A program made the position numbers and the translations under genes. The notes beneath the pieces were generated by a model. It ran no database searches, had not been told where the DNA came from, and saw nothing but the letters and a program-made list of their open reading frames with translations. Shown one piece after another: positions 51,852-60,599 of a stretch of 64,000 nucleotides of DNA (position 1 is the first letter of the stretch; every line of letters starts with the position of its first letter). The stretch is from CBDEFX01 sp965237635 (GTDB taxonomy: Bacteria; Chloroflexota; Dehalococcoidia; Lucifugimonadales; CAUZJF01), in contig CBDEFX010000001.1 in assembly GCA_965237635.1 (NCBI GenBank), positions 620,001-684,000 on the forward strand, given 5' to 3'.

Positions 51852-53126
51852 CTAGCGGCCGAGCTGCGAAGATTGCCTGGCGCCAACGTTCTTTGCGGAC
51901 ACCCCTAGGACCTTTAGGAAGCCCTCAGCGTCAGCATGGTCATAGGAGCCCTGGGCCTCCATCGACGAGTCTTCTGTATATAAGGAGTGAGGCATTGCCT
52001 CCGGAGTATCCTCGGCGGCCTCGAAGTAGATGTCCCCCTTATATAAACGCACGGTTATCGTTCCGGTGGCGAGCCGGGATATCGGCTCTAGAGCAGCCAG
52101 GGCCGAGGTGGTCGCCAGGTCCAGCCAATATCCCTGGTAGATTTGCTGGCTGACCACGGAGGAAACCTGGTCGTAGAACACCCTGGCACGGCGGTCCAGT
52201 ATGAACTGGAGCAGGTACTCATAAGACCGCCCGAGCAGCTCCATGCCGGGCGCCTCGTATAGTCCCCGGGATTTGACCCCGACAAACCGGTTCTCGACAA
52301 CGTGCGTGCCGACTCCGACCCCATGCCTTCCGGCTGCGGTGTTGGCCGCCGCAAACATCGGAACGAGGTCCAGGGATTTGCCGTTGAGCGCCACGGGCAC
52401 GCCCGCCTCCCAGCGCACGCTGACAGTCTCGTGCTGCTCTGGGGCGTCCCACGGCCACACACCCATGGCCGGCTCAACGAAAGACGGCGGCCTCCCGACA
52501 TCCTCAAGGTCGCCCGCCTCATGCGTCAACCCGAGGAAGTTGGCATCCGTCGAGCAGCGCGCCTCGTTCGGGGGTTTGATGGGCAGATCGTGCTTCTGGC
52601 AGTACTCGATCATCTGCTGGCGGCCCGGGAACTCGGCCACGAACTCGGGGTCTCGCCATGGGGCATATACCTCGATCGACGGCGCCAACATATTGGCCGC
52701 TAGCTGAAATCTCACCTGATCGTTGCCCCGGCCAGTAGCGCCGTGAAACAACACCGGGATACCGGCCGCCTCAAGCTCGGGTAGAATCGCCTTGATCGTG
52801 ACGGGACGCGCGATACCAGTCGTGTTCCAGTAGCCACCTTCGTAGCGCGCCTGCGCCTGGAGCACCTTCAGGCCAGCCTCCGCGAGAGCCGCCTGTCCCG
52901 GAACAACGGTAGCGACCGCTGCGCCGCAGGCGAGCATCCGGTCACGCACCGCCTCGAGACTCTCCTCATCGGGCTGACCGAGGTCGACGGTGAGGGAGTG
53001 TATGGAGAAACCCTTGCTGCTCAGCCAATGGGTGGCCGTGCAGCTGTCCAGGCCACCGGAGGCCGCCCCCCCCATCAACTCGACGTTCTTTTCCTTCAGC
53101 TCACGCCAGTTCATTCCAATACTCAA
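51852..53126 (-). CDS. argG: argininosuccinate synthase
   Basis: The 424-residue protein has the PP-loop GGAASGGLDSCTATHWLSSK, LTVDLGQPDEESLEAVRDRM, YWNTTGIARPVTIKAILPEL, FHGATGRGNDQVRFQLAANM and KPPNEARCSTDANFLGLTHE, the ArgG pattern for ATP, citrulline and aspartate binding. It joins citrulline and aspartate. The start may be at ATG 53126 or 53114. It lies between argD (171 bases upstream) and the acyl-CoA dehydrogenase gene. Confidence 0.94.
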   Translation of the reverse strand: MSIGMNWRELKEKNVELMGGAASGGLDSCTATHWLSSKGFSIHSLTVDLGQPDEESLEAVRDRMLACGAAVATVVPGQAALAEAGLKVLQAQARYEGGYWNTTGIARPVTIKAILPELEAAGIPVLFHGATGRGNDQVRFQLAANMLAPSIEVYAPWRDPEFVAEFPGRQQMIEYCQKHDLPIKPPNEARCSTDANFLGLTHEAGDLEDVGRPPSFVEPAMGVWPWDAPEQHETVSVRWEAGVPVALNGKSLDLVPMFAAANTAAGRHGVGVGTHVVENRFVGVKSRGLYEAPGMELLGRSYEYLLQFILDRRARVFYDQVSSVVSQQIYQGYWLDLATTSALAALEPISRLATGTITVRLYKGDIYFEAAEDTPEAMPHSLYTEDSSMEAQGSYDHADAEGFLKVLGVSAKNVGARQSSQLGR

Positions 53127-53297
53127 TCAACCTAATCCTGGTAGATCGCGGTTCAGCAAGGCTCTCTTGAGTGTATCAAAGCCCGCCTCGCATAGCATCG
53201 AAGCCTGCGATGACATTGTCTAAGTGGGGAGTCACGGCGCCGGTCGAAGGGGCGAAGTCAACGGGGATCGCCAACCTCGTCAAGTTCAAACAGACTT

Positions 53298-54491
53298 CTA
53301 GCTGTCAGCCTGCGTCGCTTCAAGCCCGGCTTCCAGCCGCTCGATGGCCTGGTCGATCTCGGCTTCGTTAACGGTCAGAGGCGGCATCAGTCTAATAGCA
53401 TTCGGTTTGACCGGGTTCAGCAGGACACCGACCTCGTTGCAGGCGGAGACCACGGCCGCCGAAATCTCGGTTGCGAACTCGACCGCGTACAGCAATCCCA
53501 TGCCCCTGACGTCGGTGATGTGCTCGTTGTCCTTCAGCGCCTCCAACCCACGTCGGAGGTGTTCTCCCATCTTCCGAGCGTGGGCGGGGACATTGTTCTC
53601 TACGATATACCTGGTCGAGGCGTTGGCCGCCGCACAGGTCAGGCCGTTCCCTCCAAAGGTTGAGCCATGCTCGCCCGGGACTAGCACCGACGCATGCTCC
53701 TTCGCCAGGAAGGCCCCTATGGGCACGCCGCCACCCAGCCCTTTGGCCAGGGTCATTACATCCGGCTCAACGTCGAACGACTCATAGCCCCAGAGCGTGC
53801 CGAGCCGTCCAAGGCCGGTCTGCACTTCGTCGAGAATCAGCAGCAGGTCGTTGTCATCGCACCACTGCCTAACCTGCTTCAGATACTCCGGCGAGGGGAT
53901 GTTGACCCCACCCTCCCCCTGCACCGGCTCCAGCATGACGGCAACCGTTTTGTCCGTGGTCGCCGCCTTGATCTGGTCCACATTGTCGTAGTCGACATAA
54001 ACGAACCCGGCCGGCATCGGCTGGAAGCTCTCCTGGTAGTGCGGCTGCCCGGTGGCGGCCACCATGCTGAGCGTCCTGCCATGAAACGAGTTATACGCGG
54101 TGATGACCTCGTAGGCCCCGTTGCGGTGAATCTTACCGTACTTACGGGCCAGCTTGACGGCCCCCTCGTTGGCTTCAGCACCGCTGTTGCATATAAAGAC
54201 CTTGTCCAGGCAGCTGTTCTCCACCAAGACCTCGGCCAGCTGCAGCTGGGGTATTGTGTAGAACTGATTGGACGTCTGAAGAAGGGTGCGCGCTTGCTCG
54301 GCGACGGCATCCGCGATCACCGGGTTGGCGTGCCCGATATTGTTCACAGCCCAGCCCGCAGTGAAGTCCAGGTACTCCTTCCCGGCGTCGTCCCAGACCC
54401 TGGTCCCTTCCCCTCGGACGAGCACGATCGGCTGCCTGCGGGCGCAAAACATATAGTATTTGCTTTCCACCTCTTTCCAGTCGGTCGCCAC
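53298..54491 (-). CDS. argD: acetylornithine aminotransferase
   Basis: The 397-residue class III aminotransferase has DFTAGWAVNNIGHANPVIAD, NSGAEANEGAVKLARKYGKI, AYNSFHGRTLSMVAATGQPH, LLILDEVQTGLGRLGTLWGY and TLAKGLGGGVPIGAFLAKEH with the PLP lysine, then GSTFGGNGLTCAAANASTRY. It transaminates N-acetylglutamate semialdehyde in arginine synthesis and may also serve lysine synthesis. It starts two bases from the end of the UPF0182 gene. Confidence 0.92.
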   Translation of the reverse strand: MATDWKEVESKYYMFCARRQPIVLVRGEGTRVWDDAGKEYLDFTAGWAVNNIGHANPVIADAVAEQARTLLQTSNQFYTIPQLQLAEVLVENSCLDKVFICNSGAEANEGAVKLARKYGKIHRNGAYEVITAYNSFHGRTLSMVAATGQPHYQESFQPMPAGFVYVDYDNVDQIKAATTDKTVAVMLEPVQGEGGVNIPSPEYLKQVRQWCDDNDLLLILDEVQTGLGRLGTLWGYESFDVEPDVMTLAKGLGGGVPIGAFLAKEHASVLVPGEHGSTFGGNGLTCAAANASTRYIVENNVPAHARKMGEHLRRGLEALKDNEHITDVRGMGLLYAVEFATEISAAVVSACNEVGVLLNPVKPNAIRLMPPLTVNEAEIDQAIERLEAGLEATQADS

Positions 54492-54492
54492 G

Positions 54493-57288
54493 CTAAGGGC
54501 CTCCCGCCGTTTCCTCTAGACTCTGAAGCGCCTCCTCGAGCTCGGACAGCGCAGCTTTAAGCCGTTCAACCACGTCGGAGAGCTTGTCGAGGTCTGTTTG
54601 CGCAGCGTCTGCCGGCAATGTGACCTCGGCAGGCCCTAGCGGCTGACCGTCCACAGGGGCTTCTGAGGCCGCCCTGGCGAAGCCTGTCAAGGACGCGAGG
54701 GCCTGGTCAAGGGTGTCTTCCATCACCACTTTATCTCCGCTGGCCACAATGACCCGCCGAAGCTCGGGGAAGTCGACGCCTTCGGCCTGAAGATACACCG
54801 GCTCGACGTATAGCAGGCTGCCCGCCAGTGGGATCACGAGCAGGTTGCCGCGGATACAGAACGAACCCTCCTGGCAGCGGAGGGTGAACCACTCGGAGAT
54901 CGTCGGGTCGATATCGATCCGCGCCTCCACCTGCTCCGGGCCGTCCACCTGCTCGTCTTTGGGGAAGCTGAACGCCACGAGCTCGCCGTAGTTCGGCTCG
55001 TCGTTTCGCGCCGCGAGCCATCCGGCCATGATAGGATTGGGCTTGTTCCTTGTATACGGTAGGAGAAGTACAAACTCCTCACGCTCCTCCTCGGGTATCT
55101 TCATGATCACGTAGTAAGGGTCAACGGACTGCAGCTCGCTGCTCTGCCCGACCTTCTCGCTGGGGATGCTCCAGATGTCCTCCAGGTTATAGAAGTCCTG
55201 CGGGTTCTCCATGTGGTATTTCAGATACTTTGCTGCTTGAAATCCGAACAGGTCCAGCGGGTATCGCACATGCGTCTGAAGCGACTCGGGCATATTGCCC
55301 TTGGGCTCGAATAGCTTTGGAAAAATCTTGTTGTACGTCGTGATGACAGGATCGTCCGGGTCCCAGACATAGAAGCGTACAGTACCGTTGAACGCGTCCA
55401 CCGTCACCTTTACGCTGTTCCGGATATAGTTGAAGCCTCCCTCCAGGCCGTCCGGGGTGGGGTCGGAATAGGGATAGCGGTCGGACACCGTATAGGCGTC
55501 CTGTACCCAGAAGAGTCCACCCTCGGCAGCCACGACGTACGGGTCCTCATCGAGACGCAGGAAGGGCGCAATGGTGGAGACGCGCTCCTGAACCTCTCGA
55601 CGGTACTGGATCTTGCTTTCGCCGGTGATCTCGCCGGTGATCAGAATGTTTACGTCACCGAACTGCCAGGCGTAAGCCACACGGTTGATGAACGAGCTGA
55701 TCGGAACACCGCCGTCGCCGGAGTACTTGATGCTCTCAGGCTCACTCTCCTGAGTCGGGTAGTCCAACTCGTCGGTTTTCGTGTTGACGATAACGTACTC
55801 GCCCGTCCTCTCACCATAGTAGATACGCGGGTTCGTTATCACGGTCTCCGCCGCGCCAACAGGCGGGTCGGACTGGACCGCGATGGTCCCGTCAGCGGGG
55901 ATGTCCTTGGCGAAGAAGAGCGGACGCCCTGCAGCGGTAACCTCGGCGACCGGACTCATGGCCACCCCGAACCCATGCGTATAGCGCAGTCGCTGGTTCA
56001 CCCACGTCTGTGCCTGCGGGTCCAACTGCTCGGCCGCCATCTCTCGGGCTGCTAACAAGACCTGCCGGTATTTTCCGTCGACGATGTACCGGTCGACGTC
56101 GGCTTCCCCGAAATCGTAGTAGGGCCTGATGATCTGCTCGAACCGGTAGACGCTGGACAGGGGCCCGTGGTCCCAAAGACGGATATTGTCGATCGTCTGG
56201 AGGTTGTCGCTAATCATCTCGTCCGTAACCGTGGCTTCGACTGGGTATGATTCGCGCGATATCCTGTGCAGGCCAAAAGCAGAGCGGGTGAACTTAATAT
56301 TGTTTTCGATATAAGGCATCTCCCTGGCGAACTCCTGAGGGGTCACTGACAGGCGTTGCATAGCGTTGGGCCAGAGGGTGCCCAGGACGATGGCCATAAC
56401 GATCCACAAGGCCACGCCACCGATTAGCAGCCGAATGCCCCGCATGTAGCCGTTGACGAGTATAAGCACACCGCTGGCGACCGCGATTATAGTCAACACG
56501 AGAAGGGCTGGCTTGCGGGCGTTTATATCGGTAAAAGCAGCCCCGAATACGGTGCCGTGCTCGGACAGCAGCAACTCCCAGCGGTCCAGCCAGTGGCCCA
56601 ACCCCAGGATAAACATGATAATGGCGGCTATTATCGAGACCTGGACCCTGACCCCAGGGGTGATGACGAAGCCAACTCCACGGAAGCTGAAGTTGACAAA
56701 GTACAGCCCACCGGTCGCAAGTAGAATGACTATCGCCGCGCCCAGCAACCAGCCTTGAATAAGATCATACAGGGGCAGTATGAAGACATAGAAGGAAGCA
56801 TCTCTCTGGTAGACCGGATCGAGTATCCCGAACGACACGGCGTTGCCGAATTTCAAGAACACTTCCCATTGGCTGGAGACAATCGTGCCAAAGACCAGGC
56901 TCAGAACAACCGCGGCCGCAACCGTGCCCCAACGAATCAGCCTTTTGAGCAGGAGCCGCGTCGATTCCGGTAAGGGGACCGCCTCAGGCCCCTGTGACAC
57001 TCGATTGGCAAAGAACAGGCTGACTCCCAGGGGGATGCCGAATACTAGCGCCCCGCCTACAAAAAGCAGGACCCGGGTGACAAGAACCTTGAGGTAGACA
57101 CCTCTAAAGCCGACCTCGTCGAACCAGAGCAGCTCCGTATAGATGGAGCGGAGGAAGGACAGCAAGACGAACAGGAGTATGAGACCGACAAGCAAGGCCC
57201 CCCACTTGAGCCTGTTGCCCAGATCTGCGGTCAGGCCCCGCCCGAAGTCGAGGGAGAACCCGGAGTCCTGCTGGAAGGCTGCGAACAT
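54493..57288 (-). CDS. UPF0182 family membrane protein
   Basis: The 931-residue protein has about seven membrane helices in residues 30-290 (LLVGLILLFVLLSFLRSIYT, VLLFVGGALVFGIPLGVSLF, AAAVVLSLVFGTIVSSQWEV and others), then a large domain with LWDHGPLSSVYRFEQIIRPY, RLRYTHGFGVAMSPVAEVTA, NPRIYYGERTGEYVIVNT, RVAYAWQFGDVNILITGEIT and LLPYTRNKPNPIMAGWLAAR, all UPF0182 blocks. The C-terminal 40 residues form an acidic coiled coil. Length fits the family. Its function is unknown; here it is inside the arginine run between argB and argD with gaps of 9 and 1 bases. Confidence 0.93.
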   Translation of the reverse strand: MFAAFQQDSGFSLDFGRGLTADLGNRLKWGALLVGLILLFVLLSFLRSIYTELLWFDEVGFRGVYLKVLVTRVLLFVGGALVFGIPLGVSLFFANRVSQGPEAVPLPESTRLLLKRLIRWGTVAAAVVLSLVFGTIVSSQWEVFLKFGNAVSFGILDPVYQRDASFYVFILPLYDLIQGWLLGAAIVILLATGGLYFVNFSFRGVGFVITPGVRVQVSIIAAIIMFILGLGHWLDRWELLLSEHGTVFGAAFTDINARKPALLVLTIIAVASGVLILVNGYMRGIRLLIGGVALWIVMAIVLGTLWPNAMQRLSVTPQEFAREMPYIENNIKFTRSAFGLHRISRESYPVEATVTDEMISDNLQTIDNIRLWDHGPLSSVYRFEQIIRPYYDFGEADVDRYIVDGKYRQVLLAAREMAAEQLDPQAQTWVNQRLRYTHGFGVAMSPVAEVTAAGRPLFFAKDIPADGTIAVQSDPPVGAAETVITNPRIYYGERTGEYVIVNTKTDELDYPTQESEPESIKYSGDGGVPISSFINRVAYAWQFGDVNILITGEITGESKIQYRREVQERVSTIAPFLRLDEDPYVVAAEGGLFWVQDAYTVSDRYPYSDPTPDGLEGGFNYIRNSVKVTVDAFNGTVRFYVWDPDDPVITTYNKIFPKLFEPKGNMPESLQTHVRYPLDLFGFQAAKYLKYHMENPQDFYNLEDIWSIPSEKVGQSSELQSVDPYYVIMKIPEEEREEFVLLLPYTRNKPNPIMAGWLAARNDEPNYGELVAFSFPKDEQVDGPEQVEARIDIDPTISEWFTLRCQEGSFCIRGNLLVIPLAGSLLYVEPVYLQAEGVDFPELRRVIVASGDKVVMEDTLDQALASLTGFARAASEAPVDGQPLGPAEVTLPADAAQTDLDKLSDVVERLKAALSELEEALQSLEETAGGP

Positions 57289-57297
57289 AGTGACTCT

Positions 57298-58209
57298 TTA
57301 CCCTACACGCGTGCCCGGCGCCTTGCCGGTTAGCGTGTCCCTCAAAGCATGGGGTCTGCGGCCGTCGATAATGTGAGCTTCGCGGACTTCGCCGAGGGCT
57401 TTAAGACACGCCTCGATCTTGGGCACCATCCCGCCCGCTATTACATTCGAGCGCACCAGCCCCTTGGCCTGCCGCGCCGTAAGTCTCGGGATCAGCCGGC
57501 GAGACGAGTCCATGACACCCTCTACGTCTGTCGCGACTACCAGGCGTTCTACGCCAAGGGCAGCGGCTATCTCACCGGCGGCAGTGTCCGCATTCACGTT
57601 GAGGAACGTACTCGGAGCAGTCAATGGGTCTGAGGCGTCCACCGCCACGGGAGCAATCACTGGCATGAAGCCTGACCTGGTGACGGCCTGTATAGGTGCG
57701 GCGTCGACCTCCGATATGCTGCCGACGAGCCCTAGCTCAGGGTCCATGACCGTCGCCCGCAGCATACCACCATCGACTCCGGAGAGTCCAACCGCCCGGC
57801 CGCCGAGCCCGATGATGGATGCGACGACCGACTTGTTTACGACCCCGGTCAGTACCGCGACCACAATGTCGAGACTCTCGCTGTCGGTCACCCGGAGACC
57901 GCGAACGAATCTCGGCCTGAGGCCCTGCCTCGCCATCCATTGTGTGATTACGTCGCCGCCGCCGTGAACGACGACAGGCTGGGCACCCTCTTTCTGGAGG
58001 GCCACAAGGTCACGGAGAGTCGTGTCGTGACCCCCCAGCGTACTGCCGCCGATCTTTACTACAATCGTCCCATGCGAACTGGGTTCCTCCTCTTGCACTA
58101 CGTCTTGGCGCTGGTCCGGGCGACTCACACGGGACGAAGACCCATGCTCGTGATCGGTAGGCAACTCACTGGTGTCTTGGACATGTTCTTCCATGACTCG
58201 AAGATTCAT
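57298..58209 (-). CDS. argB: acetylglutamate kinase
   Basis: The 303-residue kinase has TIVVKIGGSTLGGHDTTLRD (phosphate-binding Lys and Gly-rich loop), VVVHGGGDVITQWMARQGLR, FLNVNADTAAGEIAAALGVE and NVIAGGMVPKIEACLKALGE, the amino-acid-kinase pattern of ArgB. It phosphorylates N-acetylglutamate. The first 47 residues are hydrophilic and not conserved; the start may be ATG 58194 or later. The 5' end abuts a palindrome (58208-58231). Confidence 0.92.
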   Translation of the reverse strand: MNLRVMEEHVQDTSELPTDHEHGSSSRVSRPDQRQDVVQEEEPSSHGTIVVKIGGSTLGGHDTTLRDLVALQKEGAQPVVVHGGGDVITQWMARQGLRPRFVRGLRVTDSESLDIVVAVLTGVVNKSVVASIIGLGGRAVGLSGVDGGMLRATVMDPELGLVGSISEVDAAPIQAVTRSGFMPVIAPVAVDASDPLTAPSTFLNVNADTAAGEIAAALGVERLVVATDVEGVMDSSRRLIPRLTARQAKGLVRSNVIAGGMVPKIEACLKALGEVREAHIIDGRRPHALRDTLTGKAPGTRVG

Positions 58210-58231
58210 CCTCTCCCTTCAAGGGAGAGGA
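58208..58231. repeat. palindrome between argJ and argB
   Basis: TCCTCTCCCTTCAAGGGAGA with GG following is a near-perfect palindrome that overlaps the argB start and supplies its GGGAGAGG leader. It is a common dispersed repeat type and may attenuate read-through from argJ. Confidence 0.5.
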
Positions 58232-58300
58232 ATAGGCCTGCCCTGAGTCCCGCCGAAGGGTGAGGGTGAGCTCCCCCCCTTCGCCCACGCGTGACCAGCA

Positions 58301-59518
58301 CTAGGTACTGTAGGCAGAGTTGAAGGTTACGTACTCCTCTGTAAGGTCGCAGCCCCACGCGGTCGCGCTGAATTCTCCGGCATTGACGCTGACCTTGAAC
58401 TGGACCTCCGGCCCGCTCATCGAGCTTATGACGGCGTCTTTGAGATAGGGAAAGGCCTTCCCCTCGTGGACCATATGAATGTCGTTGATGAACAGGTCAA
58501 CCTGTGACTCATCGAACTCGATCCCGCTCTTGCCCAGCGCCATCATGACGCGACCCCAGTTCGGATCGCGGCCGTGCACCATGGCCTTGACTAGCATGGA
58601 GGATGCTATGTCCCTCGCCGCGGTCCGTGCGTCCCCCAGAGAATGAGCTCCCTCGACGACCACCTCGATAAGTTTCTGAGCGCCTTCGCCGTCTCGCACT
58701 AGGTCCTTTGCCAGAGAGGTGCAAACGTATGTCAGGGCCTCCTGGAACGCGACCCCAGAGGCCGAATCGCCCTGAATCTCCTCGCCGCCAGCCGCCCCAT
58801 TGGCGAGCACGAGCAATGTATCGTTTGTGCTCTGGTCGCTGTCTACGTCGATCATGTTGAACGAAACGTCAGCCGACTCACACAAAGCGCGCTGTAGGAA
58901 ACCGGGCTCGACGGCGGCGTCGGTCGCCACACAGCACAGCATCGTCGCCATGTTGGGATGTATCATCCCCACGCCTTTCGCAGTACCTCCCAGTGTGACC
59001 CTCCGCCCGGATACGTCTACTGAGACGGCCATCTCCTTGGGATGCGCGTCCGTGGTCATGATGGCACGGGCGAACTGGGGACCTCCGTCCTCATCAAGCT
59101 GGACATTGCCGATATTCTGCCGGATGAGCGCCATGGGCAGCTCGACCCCGATCAGGCCGGTGCTGCAGACCAACACCTCGTCGGCAGCGACGCCGGTGTG
59201 GCCGGCAGCCAACGCCGCCATCTCCTCCGCATCGCGCAGCCCCTGGTCTCCTACACAGCAGTTGGCGCATCCACTATTTGCGACAACGGCCCTTACCGAG
59301 CCCCTGGCGACCCTCTGCTTGGTAAGCGTCACCGACGGCGAGACAACCCGGTTGGTGGTGAAGGTACCGGCGACGGTCGCGGGACGTTCGGACAACAGTA
59401 TGCCCAAATCGAGCGTGTCATCGTCGAGAGTCTTGAGACCGGCATACGTGGCCCCGGCCGAAAACCCCTTGGCGGACGTAACGCCACCACCCTGTATGAG
59501 CTCGATTATCGCGGCCAT
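58301..59518 (-). CDS. argJ: bifunctional glutamate N-acetyltransferase/ornithine acetyltransferase
   Basis: The 405-residue protein has KGFSAGATYAGLKTLDDDTL, AVVANSGCANCCVGDQGLRD, STGLIGVELPMALIRQNIGN and the autocleavage/nucleophile motif KGVGMIHPNMATML with T192. RDPNWGRVMMALGKSGIEFD follows near the C-terminus. ArgJ recycles the acetyl group from N-acetylornithine to glutamate. It heads the arginine run. argC and argF are not in the window. Confidence 0.94.
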   Translation of the reverse strand: MAAIIELIQGGGVTSAKGFSAGATYAGLKTLDDDTLDLGILLSERPATVAGTFTTNRVVSPSVTLTKQRVARGSVRAVVANSGCANCCVGDQGLRDAEEMAALAAGHTGVAADEVLVCSTGLIGVELPMALIRQNIGNVQLDEDGGPQFARAIMTTDAHPKEMAVSVDVSGRRVTLGGTAKGVGMIHPNMATMLCCVATDAAVEPGFLQRALCESADVSFNMIDVDSDQSTNDTLLVLANGAAGGEEIQGDSASGVAFQEALTYVCTSLAKDLVRDGEGAQKLIEVVVEGAHSLGDARTAARDIASSMLVKAMVHGRDPNWGRVMMALGKSGIEFDESQVDLFINDIHMVHEGKAFPYLKDAVISSMSGPEVQFKVSVNAGEFSATAWGCDLTEEYVTFNSAYST

Positions 59519-59651
59519 TTGCTATCCATTGGCGAGCCTTTTCTCGGCGTGACTCATCCGGCTCGACGCCTGTTCGACCCTATCCACAGATAGACGGGAG
59601 TATAACATATCTACCTACGTAGACGCGAAGGAAGAGAGGCGACGTAACTGT

Positions 59652-60599
59652 TCAGAGTTGAGGGGAAACGAGCAGGTTGCGGCAGTGGAGGAGTGGGTTA
59701 AGGTCGTTGGCCCTCCAGGTGCCAAAGAGGGATGCGAGAGCCATTTTGGTGTTGGTGCCCCGTTCAGAGCGAGTGCCGCCGCTGATCTTACGGCTGACCA
59801 CCAGGTGCCGTAAGCTCCGTTCAGCCGCATTGTTCTCGGGTGGCACACCCGGGTGGGAAACGAAGACGAACAGTTCCTTGATGAACCGTTCTATGCGCCG
59901 GCAGAGCTTGGCTTGAGGCGCAGTATCGTCGTTGGAGAAGGGCTGGCACAGCGACAGCAGAAGTTTCTCCAGCATCAACTGGTTGGGAGACGCTGACGGG
60001 TGTGAGCCAGACGCCGGTCGGCTGCGGGCGTCAGTGCACGCCTTTGCCCGGTCATAGAGTTGGCGCACCGCTGTAGCCCATAGGGCGAGGCCCATGTCTT
60101 GAGGGTACAACGCCTCAAGCTCATTGATGTCCCGCAACAAGTGTACCCAGCAGCGCTGCTTGAGGCCGGGGTAGTGACTGTATGCAGCGTAGAAGTCACT
60201 CACCAGCACTCCGCTGAAAAGTCTGCTCTCGCCCTGACCGGGGGACTCGCCCAACACCTCGTCCACCACACCCTTGCCGCGGCCACGGCGTAGGAAGTAT
60301 CGCTCCGTGGGAGTGCTAAAGGTCCAGACATAGCCGTTGGCCCCATCCTGCCGCCAGCCGGTCTCATCCGCATGCACTACCGGAGAGCCACGTATGCGCT
60401 CCAGCATCTCAGCCACTACCGGTTGGGCCCGTTGGGCCGTGGCGTGTACTACGTCAATGATGGCGCCCACGCTCAGCTCCAACTGATGTACCGTTTGCAG
60501 GTACCACTGGATGCTCCTCACCGGCAGCCGCCCCTCTTCTCGCAGCGTAACAATAAGGCTCACCAGGTTGACCCCCAAGCGCCGCCGCCCCATTGCTAA
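59652..60599 (-). pseudogene. IS66 transposase, C-terminal part
   Basis: The segment encodes AMGRRRLGVNLVSLIVTLRE, SIQWYLQTVHQLELSVGAII, SPVVHADETGWRQDGANGYV (first Asp), GVLVSDFYAAYSHYPGLKQR (second Asp), CWVHLLRDINELEALYP and VPPENNAAERSLRHLVVSRK (Glu), the DDE domain of IS66 transposases. The open frame runs on into IS1380 sequence up to 60722, but that extension is not transposase. The N-terminal half lies at 62307-62713, so the gene is inactive. Confidence 0.88.
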
